Assembly (NCBI GenBank): GCA_965224495.1
Contig: CBDCZI010000021.1
Coordinates: forward strand, 1 to 64,000
DNA length: 64,000 nt
Origin: CBDCZI01 sp965224495
Lineage (GTDB): Bacteria; Bacteroidota; Bacteroidia; Cytophagales; JAAEPT01
Direction: 5' to 3'
A program made the position numbers and the translations under genes. A model generated the notes under the pieces. That model saw only the letters and a program-made list of their open reading frames with translations. It was not told where the DNA came from and did no database searches. Numbering within the stretch: position 1 is the first letter of the stretch; the number at the start of each line of letters is the position of its first letter. Shown in pieces: positions 36,305 through 44,026 of the stretch.

Positions 36305-37114
36305 ATGAGAAAATTAGTATATATCAGTGTCATTTCATTGGTGACGTTATTAGCTATAAGTAGCTGTAAAAAGAAAGAAGATGGAGGAGGAACTACTTTT
36401 GTAGATCTATTTTTCCCAGTATCAAAAGACATTACTTTAGGTCAAAGTTTAAAAGACGAAATAGCAAAAGACCCTACGGAATATCCAGTTTTAGATGAAA
36501 CGCAGTATGCAACAGCTTATGCACACATCAAGAGAATAAGAGATGAGATTTTAAACTCTGGAAAGGTGAAACACAAAGATGACTTTGAATGGGAAGTAAA
36601 GATTATCAATAAAGACGTGAAAAATGCTTTTGCAGCACCAGGAGGTTATATCTATGTTTATACAGGATTGATTAAGTATTTAGAAACAGAAAACCAATTG
36701 GCAGGTGTATTAGCACATGAAATAGCTCATGCAGATCTTCGTCACTCTGTAAATCAGATGGTGAAGCAGTATGGTGCAAAGGTACTTTTAGATGTTGTTT
36801 TAGGTAAAAATCAAGGAGCATTAACAGAAATAGCAAAAGGCTTGGCAGGAAAGAAGTTTAGTAGAAACGACGAGGCTGAAGCTGATAAGTTTTCTGTAAT
36901 TTATTTGTGTCCAACAAGTTATGAGGCAGATGGAGCAGCAGGCTTCTTCGAGAAAATTAAAGCAGAAGGAGGGGTAGGTATTCCTGAGTTTTTGAGTACA
37001 CATCCAAGCCCAGATAATCGTATCGAAGATATTAAAGCTAAAAAAGTGGATTTAGGTTGTACAGGTACAGAAAAAGATGGACAATATGCTGATTTATTGT
37101 CTAGCTTACCTTGA
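36305..37114 (+). CDS. M48-family metallopeptidase lipoprotein
   Basis: A 269-residue zinc endopeptidase of the BepA/LoiP kind in the envelope. The lipobox is AISSC at about residue 21. The zinc motif HEIAHADLRH (HExxH) is at about 140, and the third ligand glutamate is in RNDEAEADKFSVIYL, followed by STHPSPDNRI. Members of this family degrade or assemble outer-membrane proteins. With the CsgG-like and LPP20-like genes it suggests an outer-membrane assembly or quality-control cluster (inference). Confidence 0.92.
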   Translation: MRKLVYISVISLVTLLAISSCKKKEDGGGTTFVDLFFPVSKDITLGQSLKDEIAKDPTEYPVLDETQYATAYAHIKRIRDEILNSGKVKHKDDFEWEVKIINKDVKNAFAAPGGYIYVYTGLIKYLETENQLAGVLAHEIAHADLRHSVNQMVKQYGAKVLLDVVLGKNQGALTEIAKGLAGKKFSRNDEAEADKFSVIYLCPTSYEADGAAGFFEKIKAEGGVGIPEFLSTHPSPDNRIEDIKAKKVDLGCTGTEKDGQYADLLSSLP

Positions 37115-37132
37115 TAAATACGGTGATAATTT

Positions 37133-37174
37133 TAAAAAAACTCCTTTGTTTATAAAAGCACAGGAGTTTTTTTA
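37133..37174 (+). terminator. terminator of M48 gene
   Basis: AAAAACTCCT pairs with AGGAGTTTTT followed by further Ts, 20 bases after the stop. Confidence 0.8.
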
Positions 37175-37336
37175 TGTCTAAAATACTGATTTAGTAAGGG
37201 TTATAGTTGTCCGAAGACATTACTTTTTGAGTATAAAGAAATGTATTGTTGATTAACTTAATAATTGTTAAATTTGTAAGGACTATGGCTAATTGAAGTT
37301 TTCTTTTTATTAATTAAAGTCATTGTAAAGAATAGA

Positions 37337-37344
37337 TAATTTTG
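37337..37344 (+). promoter_or_regulatory. -7 box TAATTTTG of accA
   Basis: An exact TAnnTTTG match 7 bases before the accA ATG, implying a very short leader. Confidence 0.45.
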
Positions 37345-37351
37345 AGAGTAT

Positions 37352-38305
37352 ATGGAATTAGAATTTGAAAAACCTATCGCAGAGCTTAAGCAAAAGCTTA
37401 ACGAAATGAAACAACTTGCTATCGATAGTGAGGTTGATATGGATACAGCGGTGGCTACACTCGAAAAAAAGATTGAGAAATTAAAAGTTGAAACATATAA
37501 AAACCTTACCCGTTGGGAAAAGGTACAGCTATCAAGACACCCTGATAGACCTTATATGTTAGATTATATTGATGCGATGTGCGATAATTTCGTGGAATTA
37601 CACGGGGATCGTATGGTAGGAGATGACAAAGCAATGGTTGGTGGTTTTGGTGATTTAGGTGGCGAAACAGTAATGTTTATTGGTCAACAGAAAGGTCGAA
37701 ATACCAAACAGCGTCAAATGAGAAACTTTGGAATGCCAAATCCTGAAGGATACCGTAAGGCGTTGCGTTTGATGAAATTGGCAGAGAAATTTAATAAGCC
37801 TATTGTTACTTTGATTGACACTCCTGGTGCTTTTCCTGGTATCGAAGCCGAAGAGAGAGGGCAAGGAGAAGCTATTGCGAGAAATATCCGTGATATGTTT
37901 ATGTTAAAAGTACCTGTTATTTGTATTATTATAGGTGAAGGTGCTTCTGGAGGTGCTTTAGGTATTGCTATTGGTGATAAGGTACACATGTTGGAAAATA
38001 CTTGGTACTCTGTAATTTCACCCGAATCTTGTTCTTCTATTTTATGGAGAAGTTGGGAGCATAAGGAGAAAGCTGCTGAAGCCTTAAAATTGACTTCTGA
38101 TGACATGAAAGGTTTTGGTTTAGTTGATGGTATTATTAGCGAACCCTTAGGTGGAGCACATATTGACCCAGCAACTGTTTATGAAACAGTTAAGCAACAA
38201 ATATTAGGAGATATCAAAGAGTTATCAAAACTAGCAGTAGAGGATAGGATAACACAAAGAATAGATAAATTCTCAGCAATGGGAGTGGTGGAAGAGATGA
38301 AATAA
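37352..38305 (+). CDS. accA: acetyl-CoA carboxylase carboxyltransferase subunit alpha
   Basis: Transfers CO2 from carboxybiotin to acetyl-CoA, the committed step of fatty-acid synthesis. 317 residues with ERVQLSRHPDRPYMLDYI-like N-terminal helix, DTPGAFPGIEAEERGQGEAIARN and IIGEGASGGALGIAIGD, the crotonase-fold oxyanion motifs, and WYSVISPESCSSILWR. Length matches E. coli AccA. accD is not in the window. A strong bidirectional terminator follows. Confidence 0.97.
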   Translation: MELEFEKPIAELKQKLNEMKQLAIDSEVDMDTAVATLEKKIEKLKVETYKNLTRWEKVQLSRHPDRPYMLDYIDAMCDNFVELHGDRMVGDDKAMVGGFGDLGGETVMFIGQQKGRNTKQRQMRNFGMPNPEGYRKALRLMKLAEKFNKPIVTLIDTPGAFPGIEAEERGQGEAIARNIRDMFMLKVPVICIIIGEGASGGALGIAIGDKVHMLENTWYSVISPESCSSILWRSWEHKEKAAEALKLTSDDMKGFGLVDGIISEPLGGAHIDPATVYETVKQQILGDIKELSKLAVEDRITQRIDKFSAMGVVEEMK

Positions 38306-38321
38306 ATTCTTCTGTTGTAAT

Positions 38322-38359
38322 AAAAAAAGGCTCTATTATTAATAATAGAGCCTTTTTTT
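38322..38359. terminator. bidirectional terminator
   Basis: AAAAGGCTCTATTATT pairs with AATAATAGAGCCTTTT with flanking A and T runs, between convergent accA and the crp/fnr-type gene. Confidence 0.9.
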
Positions 38360-38380
38360 ATGCTTCATCATGTGTTGACG

Positions 38381-39022
38381 TTAGCTAACATCTATGAGTT
38401 TAATCTTGTTACGTCCTAATTCTACTTTACCGAGGTTTTCTAGTTTCTTCAATAGCCTAGATATCGCTTCTCTTGAAGAGTTAAGTGATTTAGCTATGTC
38501 ACTATGTGTAATACTAAATTCCGTTTTCTGCATTGCCGAAGCACGGTCTTTTAAGTATTTTAAAAGGCGTTCGTCTAAACTGTAAAAAGCTATAGCATCT
38601 AAAGTATGAAGAAGTTCGTCCATACGAGAAGCGTAACTACTCATTACAAAATTTCTCCAGCTCGAATATTTCTTCATCCAACCATCAACATACATCACAG
38701 GGATAAGTAAAATTTTGGTATCATCTTCTTCAGCAATAGCCCAAATATTACTTTTCTCTTCCTTCATACAGCAAGTAATAGACATTGCACAAGTGTAGCC
38801 ACCTTCTAAATAATAAAGTAACATTTCATTACCGTTATCATCTTCCCGCATGATTTTGAGTGACCCTGCAAAAATAAGAGGCATATATTTCATGTATTCA
38901 CCTTTACGAATAATACTATCGCCACGCTGAAAAGTTCGGTCGATACCATATTCTGCAATTTCTTCTAAAAGTTCAATTTCAGTAAAAACAGGGAATTGTT
39001 TTTTTATAATACCTTTTTCCAT
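38381..39022 (-). CDS. Crp/Fnr-family transcriptional regulator
   Basis: 213 residues. The N-terminal cyclic-nucleotide-binding-like beta roll spans about 15-125. The C-terminal winged helix has HSDIAKSLNSSREAISRLLKKLENLG as its recognition region. A cysteine cluster in the sensor domain (C78, C84, C85; GGYTCAMSITCCM) could bind a metal or react with sulfur species. The gene is divergent from a rhodanese-DUF2892 pair and shares with it a Crp/Fnr-type palindrome at 39069-39082, so it probably regulates that pair and itself. The ligand is unknown. Confidence 0.9.
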   Translation of the reverse strand: MEKGIIKKQFPVFTEIELLEEIAEYGIDRTFQRGDSIIRKGEYMKYMPLIFAGSLKIMREDDNGNEMLLYYLEGGYTCAMSITCCMKEEKSNIWAIAEEDDTKILLIPVMYVDGWMKKYSSWRNFVMSSYASRMDELLHTLDAIAFYSLDERLLKYLKDRASAMQKTEFSITHSDIAKSLNSSREAISRLLKKLENLGKVELGRNKIKLIDVS

Positions 39023-39068
39023 AGTTATACATTTTAAAACTTAAAGTTAAGGAAATATAAGGCGCTAA

Positions 39069-39082
39069 GTGATTGATATCAC
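39069..39082. promoter_or_regulatory. Crp/Fnr-type operator GTGATTGATATCAC
   Basis: The palindromic arms GTGAT and ATCAC (GTGA-N6-TCAC) match the core consensus recognised by Crp/Fnr proteins. The site is in the divergent promoter region between the regulator (start 39022) and the rhodanese gene (start 39134). Confidence 0.65.
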
Positions 39083-39133
39083 GGAATAATTAAGTTGATA
39101 GTAGTATATTTAAGAAAATTTAAAAACAAAGAT

Positions 39134-39556
39134 ATGAAAATAGTAATAAAAATAGCAGCCGTAGCCTTGTTGACTTTTGGTGCAGTATCTTGCTCTGAAG
39201 CACAATCTACAAGTGCATCTAGCCCAGAACAAACAGTTGCAGTTACACAAAATGTAAATGTAACTGAATTTAAAGCGTTAGTTGACGCAGGAAAAGGGAC
39301 TCTTTTGGACGTGCGTACAGCAGGAGAAGTGTCACAAGGTAAAATAGCAGGAGCAACACATATTGATTTTTATTCATCTGATTTTTCAGTAAGAGTAGCT
39401 AAATTAGACAAAACGAAGCCTGTGTATGTTTACTGTGCATCAGGAGGTCGTAGTGGAGGAGCAATGCGAAAAATGAAAAAAATGGGCTTTTTGTCTATCT
39501 ATAATTTAAGTGGAGGAATTGGTTCATGGAAAAGAAAAGGTTTCCCAATTAAATAA
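39134..39556 (+). CDS. rhodanese-domain lipoprotein
   Basis: A 140-residue sulfurtransferase-like protein. ATG at 39134 gives a lipoprotein signal (KIAAVALLTFGAVSC, lipobox Cys at about 20). The rhodanese domain (about 45-140) has LLDVRTAGEVSQGKI and the active-site loop YCASGGRSGGAM with the catalytic Cys. It probably handles persulfide sulfur in the periplasm. It is separated by 2 bases from a DUF2892-like gene and divergent from a Crp/Fnr regulator. Confidence 0.92.
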   Translation: MKIVIKIAAVALLTFGAVSCSEAQSTSASSPEQTVAVTQNVNVTEFKALVDAGKGTLLDVRTAGEVSQGKIAGATHIDFYSSDFSVRVAKLDKTKPVYVYCASGGRSGGAMRKMKKMGFLSIYNLSGGIGSWKRKGFPIK

Positions 39557-39558
39557 TT

Positions 39559-39774
39559 ATGGCAAAAATAGAATTTAAAAACTGGACATTTATTAGAGGA
39601 TTTCGTTTGGTAATGATGGCTTTCATTACTTTTCAAGCGATAGAAACCGAAGAATGGTGGATGCTGTTACTTTCAGCTGTTTTAGCTTACCAAGTAGTAA
39701 CAAACCCTGTTTGTGGATCTTGTCAAGAAGGAGCTTGTGAGATACCTCAAAAAGACGAAACAAAGGAAGCTTAA
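39559..39774 (+). CDS. DUF2892/YgaP-like small membrane protein
   Basis: 71 residues. Two hydrophobic stretches (FRLVMMAFITFQAI and WWMLLLSAVLAYQVVT) are followed by PVCGSCQEGAC, three cysteines in a short tail. In other bacteria this domain is fused to rhodanese (YgaP), here it is a separate gene 2 bases downstream of one. The cysteines may accept sulfur or bind metal (inference). A terminator follows. Confidence 0.82.
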   Translation: MAKIEFKNWTFIRGFRLVMMAFITFQAIETEEWWMLLLSAVLAYQVVTNPVCGSCQEGACEIPQKDETKEA

Positions 39775-39837
39775 TCTGCTGTTTTAAAGAAACAAAGTAG
39801 TTTGTTTTTACTATTTTAAACCTAAGCAAAAGAACAC

Positions 39838-39877
39838 AAAAAAGCCCTATTAAATGATTTAATAGGGCTTTTTTTAT
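39838..39877. terminator. bidirectional terminator
   Basis: AAAGCCCTATTAAA pairs with TTTAATAGGGCTTT with A and T runs, between the convergent DUF2892 gene and topA. Confidence 0.9.
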
Positions 39878-39880
39878 TGT

Positions 39881-40186
39881 TTATTTCGCCGTTTTCTTGG
39901 CAGTTGTTGTCTTCTTTTTAGCAGGAGCTTTCTTTTTCGCCGTTTTCTTTTTAGCGGCAACCTTTTTCTTTGCAGGAGCTTTTTTAGTAGCCTTCTTCTT
40001 TGTCCCTTTTTTATCAGGAGTAGCGTCAGCTAAAGTCTTACATTGTTCGTACGTAAGGTCTTCGGCAACCATATCTTTAGGGATTTTAACATTCTTCTTT
40101 TCCCATTTGATAAACGGACCCCAACGCCCAATAAGTACCGTTACATTTTCATTCTCATCAAATCCTTTGATAAATTTTCTTTGCAT
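39881..40186 (-). pseudogene. topA: topA 3' portion, out of frame with the main gene
   Basis: Encodes the topoisomerase I C-terminus: FIKGFDENENVTVLIGRWGPF, KNVKIPKDMVAEDLTYEQC and a long Lys/Ala tail (KKKATKKAPAKKK type) of about 45 residues. The main topA frame ends with a premature TGA at 40158. One extra A in the AAAA at 40175-40178 would explain the shift: removing it joins DAKK to FIKGF. It could be a sequencing error, a real loss of the basic tail, or coupling through the ATG at 40186, which is the codon for M-Q-R-K. Confidence 0.75.
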
Positions 40187-42320
40187 CAGCCTCTCTTTTA
40201 TCTTGAATCAACTGAATCGCTCTAGCCTCATCAATAGACAGCGGGTCATCTGGCGTCTTTATAGAAACAAACTTACTATCATGACGGATATAAGGACCAA
40301 AACGACCAACTGCAGCAACGATTTTTTTATCTTCAAACATACCGACATCACGAGGAAGTTTAAACAACTCTAACGCTTCGTCCAATGTAATCGTTTCCAT
40401 CAACTGACCTTTCATCAGACCAGCATACTTAGGTTTCTCTTCGTCTCCAAGCGCTTCAATCTCCTCTTGTGTACCAATTTGCACCAAAGCACCAAATCGT
40501 CCCAAACGAGTGATAATAGTCAAACCTGTTTTCGGGTCTTTTCCCAACACACGGTCAACACTCACTTTTCTTCGGTCAATATCCTCTGAGCTTACTACTT
40601 TTTTATGGAAGTCGGTATAGAAACCTTGTAACATCGCATCCCATTTCATTTGTCCTTCAGCAATTTTATCAAAATCTTTCTCGATTTCTGCTGTAAACGA
40701 ATAACTCGTAACCTTAGGGAAATGTTCAACTAAAAAATCATTAACCACCATGGCAATATCAGAAGGGTACATTTTACCACTCTCTGCACCAGTAATTTCA
40801 GTAGCCACAGTATCTTTTACTTCGTCGTTTTTCAAACGAATTTCTTGGTATTTTCTCTCTCTACCTTCACGTTGTTCTTTGATTACATAACCACGTTTTT
40901 GTACAGTAGAAATCGTTGGTGCGTACGTAGAAGGACGACCAATACCTAATTCCTCTAATTTTTTCACCAAAGCAGCTTCCGAATAACGAGCAGGATGACG
41001 TGTAAAACGCTCTGTTGCTTTTGTATTATTCAAATCTAAAGACTCCCCAACCGTAAGCGGAGGAAGCATATCTTTGTTATCTTGGTCTTCTTCCTCGTCG
41101 TCCGAAGACTCCAAATACACTTTTAAGAAACCATCAAAAATAATTACTTGCCCTTGTGCCTTAAAGAAATTTTCAGTGTTTCCTTCAATAGCAATTTTAG
41201 CCGTTGTCTTCTCTAATTTGGCATTTGACATTTGCGAAGCAATCGCTCTTTTCCAAATCAATTCGTAAAGACGTTGTTCGTTTCTCTCGCCAGGCACTTG
41301 GTGATGAGCAAAATTTGTAGGTCTTACCGCCTCGTGAGCTTCTTGTGCACCAGCAGATTTATTTTTAAAATGTCTTACTTCTAAATACTCACTTCCAAAC
41401 GAACTATTAATCTCGGTAGAAGCCTCACCTATGGCAGTTTCTGATAGATTAACAGAATCTGTTCTCATATAAGTAATCTTTCCCGCTTCGTACAAACGCT
41501 GAGCAACCGTCATGGTCTGAGCAACAGAGAAACCTAATTTTCTACTCGCCTCTTGTTGCAAAGTAGAAGTAGTAAAAGGAGGAGCAGGACGCTTAGTCGA
41601 AGGCTTCGTTTCTAACGAGGCGATTTCATAAGATTTCTTAATACAAGAGTTCAAAAACGCAGTTGCTTCCTCTTCTGTTTGTAGTCTTTTATTTAAATCA
41701 GCCTTTAACGTTTTGCCACCCGTAAGGTCAAACAAAGCCACTACTTTATAGTAAGCCTCTACATCAAATTGTTCAATTTCTCGCTCTCTTTCAACAACCA
41801 AACGAACAGCCACAGATTGCACTCTACCCGCAGACAAACCGTATTTTATTTTTTTCCAAAGAATAGGCGACAATTCAAACCCAACCAAACGATCCAGTAT
41901 TCTTCTTGCCTGTTGCGAATTTACCAAATCGATATCAATACCACGAGGGTTTTCAATCGCATTTAGAATCGCTTTTTTAGTAATTTCTCTAAAGACAATA
42001 CGTCTTGTTTTTTTCTCTTCAAGATTCAAAGCCTCATTTAAGTGCCAAGAAATTGCCTCTCCCTCACGGTCATCATCACTCGCTAACCAAACGATATCAG
42101 CTTTTTTCGCTTCTTTTTTCAAATCCCTAATAACCTCTTTTTTATCAGCCGTTATTTCATAAGTAGGATGAAAACCATTTTCTACATCAATAGCAGTATC
42201 ATTACTCGGCAAATCTCTTACGTGACCGTAACTTGATTTGACGATAAAATCTTTCCCTAAATACCCCTCAATGGTTTTTGCCTTAGCAGGGGACTCGACG
42301 ATGACTAAATTTTTCGACAT
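40158..42320 (-). CDS. topA: DNA topoisomerase I (C-terminus shifted out of frame)
   Basis: Relaxes negative supercoils. The Toprim domain (NLVIVESPAKAKTIEGYLG, DDDREGEAISWHL) is at the N-terminus. The catalytic tyrosine is in ITYMRTDSVNLS at about residue 290, and GIGRPSTYAPTISTVQKRGYV follows. Toprim-like C-terminal repeats begin at about 585 (GKDPKTGLTIITRLGRFGALVQIG and VGRFGPYIRHDSKF). The frame ends after KKIYQRI at 720 residues, while the natural continuation lies in the next frame to 39881. The core is complete, so activity is likely retained. Confidence 0.93.
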   Translation of the reverse strand: MSKNLVIVESPAKAKTIEGYLGKDFIVKSSYGHVRDLPSNDTAIDVENGFHPTYEITADKKEVIRDLKKEAKKADIVWLASDDDREGEAISWHLNEALNLEEKKTRRIVFREITKKAILNAIENPRGIDIDLVNSQQARRILDRLVGFELSPILWKKIKYGLSAGRVQSVAVRLVVEREREIEQFDVEAYYKVVALFDLTGGKTLKADLNKRLQTEEEATAFLNSCIKKSYEIASLETKPSTKRPAPPFTTSTLQQEASRKLGFSVAQTMTVAQRLYEAGKITYMRTDSVNLSETAIGEASTEINSSFGSEYLEVRHFKNKSAGAQEAHEAVRPTNFAHHQVPGERNEQRLYELIWKRAIASQMSNAKLEKTTAKIAIEGNTENFFKAQGQVIIFDGFLKVYLESSDDEEEDQDNKDMLPPLTVGESLDLNNTKATERFTRHPARYSEAALVKKLEELGIGRPSTYAPTISTVQKRGYVIKEQREGRERKYQEIRLKNDEVKDTVATEITGAESGKMYPSDIAMVVNDFLVEHFPKVTSYSFTAEIEKDFDKIAEGQMKWDAMLQGFYTDFHKKVVSSEDIDRRKVSVDRVLGKDPKTGLTIITRLGRFGALVQIGTQEEIEALGDEEKPKYAGLMKGQLMETITLDEALELFKLPRDVGMFEDKKIVAAVGRFGPYIRHDSKFVSIKTPDDPLSIDEARAIQLIQDKREADAKKIYQRI

Positions 42321-42638
42321 TTATTTGTTCTTTTAGAAGCGAAATTGAAAAAATGAGCTTTTCAGCCCTTAAAGTTTTTCAAAAAAAAGTCATAAAAGCA
42401 AGTTTTTGCTTAAAAAAATTAAAAATATCTACATTTAACACGCAAAACCAGAAGTCCTCCTTAATAAGAAGAGGTTATTTTGAATAGTTAAAACAAAATG
42501 GACTACACGCTACATGCAGACCTATAAAGAGAATAATCGTTTTAATAGCCTTTTGGAGCTTCCCCTTTGTGGTAGGTTGTTTTTTCGTTATTTATCAAAC
42601 ACAGCGTCTAACAAAGGGAGAGAAGAGGTAATTACTCA

Positions 42639-42779
42639 CGGCGGGTCGGGTTTTATCGCTCTCAATCTTTCGTTGCGAAGTTTAGCGTTATTTGGTAGAG
42701 CAATAGTTCGGCTATCTTCCGTAATTAAGGAACAACACAGCAACGAAAGGATTTCCACTTCAACCCCTAAGCCGTGAGT
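42639..42779 (-). repeat. dispersed intergenic hairpin element, copy D
   Basis: Minus-strand reading: CGGCTTAGGGG...GTGGAAATCCTTTCGTTG, a variable middle of about 55 bases, then CAACGAAAGATTGAG...ACCCGACCCGC. The copy is closed by perfect 9-base outer arms ACTCACGGC (42634-42642) and GCCGTGAGT (42771-42779). It sits in the 860-base gap between topA and plsC. Overlapping frames on both strands (about 87 codons each) look like chance. Confidence 0.7.
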
Positions 42780-42840
42780 GAGACGAGTGACCAACCAGAC
42801 GACCGACCATAGACGATGGATATACAGCGAAAAAAAAGCT

Positions 42841-42875
42841 ACCCTTCCCCTCCTTTTTTCAAGGAGGGGAAGGGT
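42841..42875 (-). terminator. perfect 15-bp hairpin, terminator-like on the minus strand
   Basis: ACCCTTCCCCTCCTT (42841-42855) pairs perfectly with AAGGAGGGGAAGGGT (42861-42875). On the minus strand it is followed by AGC and eight Ts, the form of a rho-independent terminator. It could end transcripts from plsC, 308 bases upstream on that strand. Confidence 0.6.
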
Positions 42876-42951
42876 GATTTTAGCCATAAAAAGCACGTCA
42901 TTCCGAACTTATTTCTAAAACCTAAACCTTCATCTACGGAAAAACCACACA

Positions 42952-42972
42952 CATATCGTTACTAACGATATG
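42952..42972. other. 21-bp palindrome CATATCGTTA-C-TAACGATATG
   Basis: Perfect 10-base inverted arms around a single C. Such a compact dyad is more like a protein-binding site than an RNA hairpin, but no gene start is within 70 bases. Confidence 0.4.
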
Positions 42973-43051
42973 ATAACTGTTAAATAAAACTTAGATTAGT
43001 TGTTGCATATAATGTTAAATATTCAAGTTTTCAAAAAAAACAACAACGTAA

Positions 43052-43147
43052 ATGCTAAATAATTTAATTCCATTTGTTTTTATAATGCACTATTTTGCTT
43101 TTGCAACTTTAATAGCTGTTGTTATTTCCCGAGTAATCATAGTGTAG
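43052..43147 (+). CDS. possible 31-residue membrane peptide
   Basis: ATG at 43052 to TAG at 43145-43147. The peptide MLNNLIPFVFIMHYFAFAT... is a single hydrophobic helix ending SRVIIV. No homology is recognised and no clear promoter was seen; it may be chance. Confidence 0.25.
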   Translation: MLNNLIPFVFIMHYFAFATLIAVVISRVIIV

Positions 43148-43182
43148 TTTGTTTATCCAAATATAGACAAATAAAGGTGTAA

Positions 43183-43893
43183 TTAAACAAATAAATCTCT
43201 CGTTTCTTTAGCAATTTGCTGTACTGGTTTGTTCTTGAAACTTTCGTAAGTTATTGGTGCGTAGATAGCTATTTTCAATGTAATGTCATTTAATAGAAAA
43301 CCATTTTTATCGTATATTTTGTCTGTGTTTTTAATTTTTATAGGGACAATATCTACTTTGTTCTCTTTAGCAAGAGTAAAAGCGCCGTTTCTAAATTTAC
43401 CAATTTCATCAGTTGTAGAGCGTGTCCCTTCAGGAAACATATAGATGGAATTTTTGTTTTGAAGGTGTTTTGTACATTCATTCATCATCTTTTTGATTCC
43501 TCTTTTATCTCCACGTTTTATTCCAATATAGTGGTTGAGAAACATATTCCACCCTATAAAGGGAAGTTTGAAAACCTCTTTTTTAGAGACCCATTTGAAA
43601 TGAAAATTAATAGCAAACCCCATCATAATGTCTAATAGCGACTGATGATTGGAAACAAAGATATAAGTTTTGTTTTTGTCTAAATAGGAGTTTCCGCTCA
43701 CTCTAATTTCTTTACAACCAGGAAGTGCTTTTAAGTAAATTAAAGACCAAAAAGTTGTGAATTTATGTAAAAGAACTTTTCGAGTACTGAAAACAGAAAA
43801 CAAGCTAATTAGTAAAGAAATAGGAAAACATAAAATAGCGACAATAGAGAGGAAGCTTAGGTACAATAAACTAGAAATAAGACGCATAGACAT
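43183..43893 (-). CDS. plsC: 1-acyl-sn-glycerol-3-phosphate acyltransferase
   Basis: Acylates lysophosphatidate to phosphatidate at the inner membrane. 236 residues. The catalytic box is NHQSLLD (HX4D), the glycerol-phosphate-binding block is FPEGTRSTTDEIGKFRNGAF, and a hydrophobic N-terminus (LLYLSFLSIVAILCFPISLLISLF) anchors it. A TACTTTTG promoter box lies 16 bases upstream. Divergent from the 587-residue unknown gene. Confidence 0.93.
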   Translation of the reverse strand: MSMRLISSLLYLSFLSIVAILCFPISLLISLFSVFSTRKVLLHKFTTFWSLIYLKALPGCKEIRVSGNSYLDKNKTYIFVSNHQSLLDIMMGFAINFHFKWVSKKEVFKLPFIGWNMFLNHYIGIKRGDKRGIKKMMNECTKHLQNKNSIYMFPEGTRSTTDEIGKFRNGAFTLAKENKVDIVPIKIKNTDKIYDKNGFLLNDITLKIAIYAPITYESFKNKPVQQIAKETRDLFV

Positions 43894-43909
43894 AGATTGG
43901 ATGATGTGA

Positions 43910-43917
43910 CAAAAGTA
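43910..43917 (-). promoter_or_regulatory. -7 box TACTTTTG of plsC
   Basis: An exact TAnnTTTG match on the minus strand, 16 bases before the ATG at 43893. Confidence 0.5.
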
Positions 43918-44026
43918 CTGTTATTTGAAAGTAAAAACCTTACAAATGTCATTTTACAGACTGATATAACTTATAACTCATTGTGAATAATCATTCTATC
44001 TTGCGTCAAACATTAAGAATATTATA

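Noticed and set aside
42514..42896. Overlapping 87- and 86-codon frames on both strands
   Set aside because: Both run through repeat copy D and the perfect hairpin; no credible start context or family.
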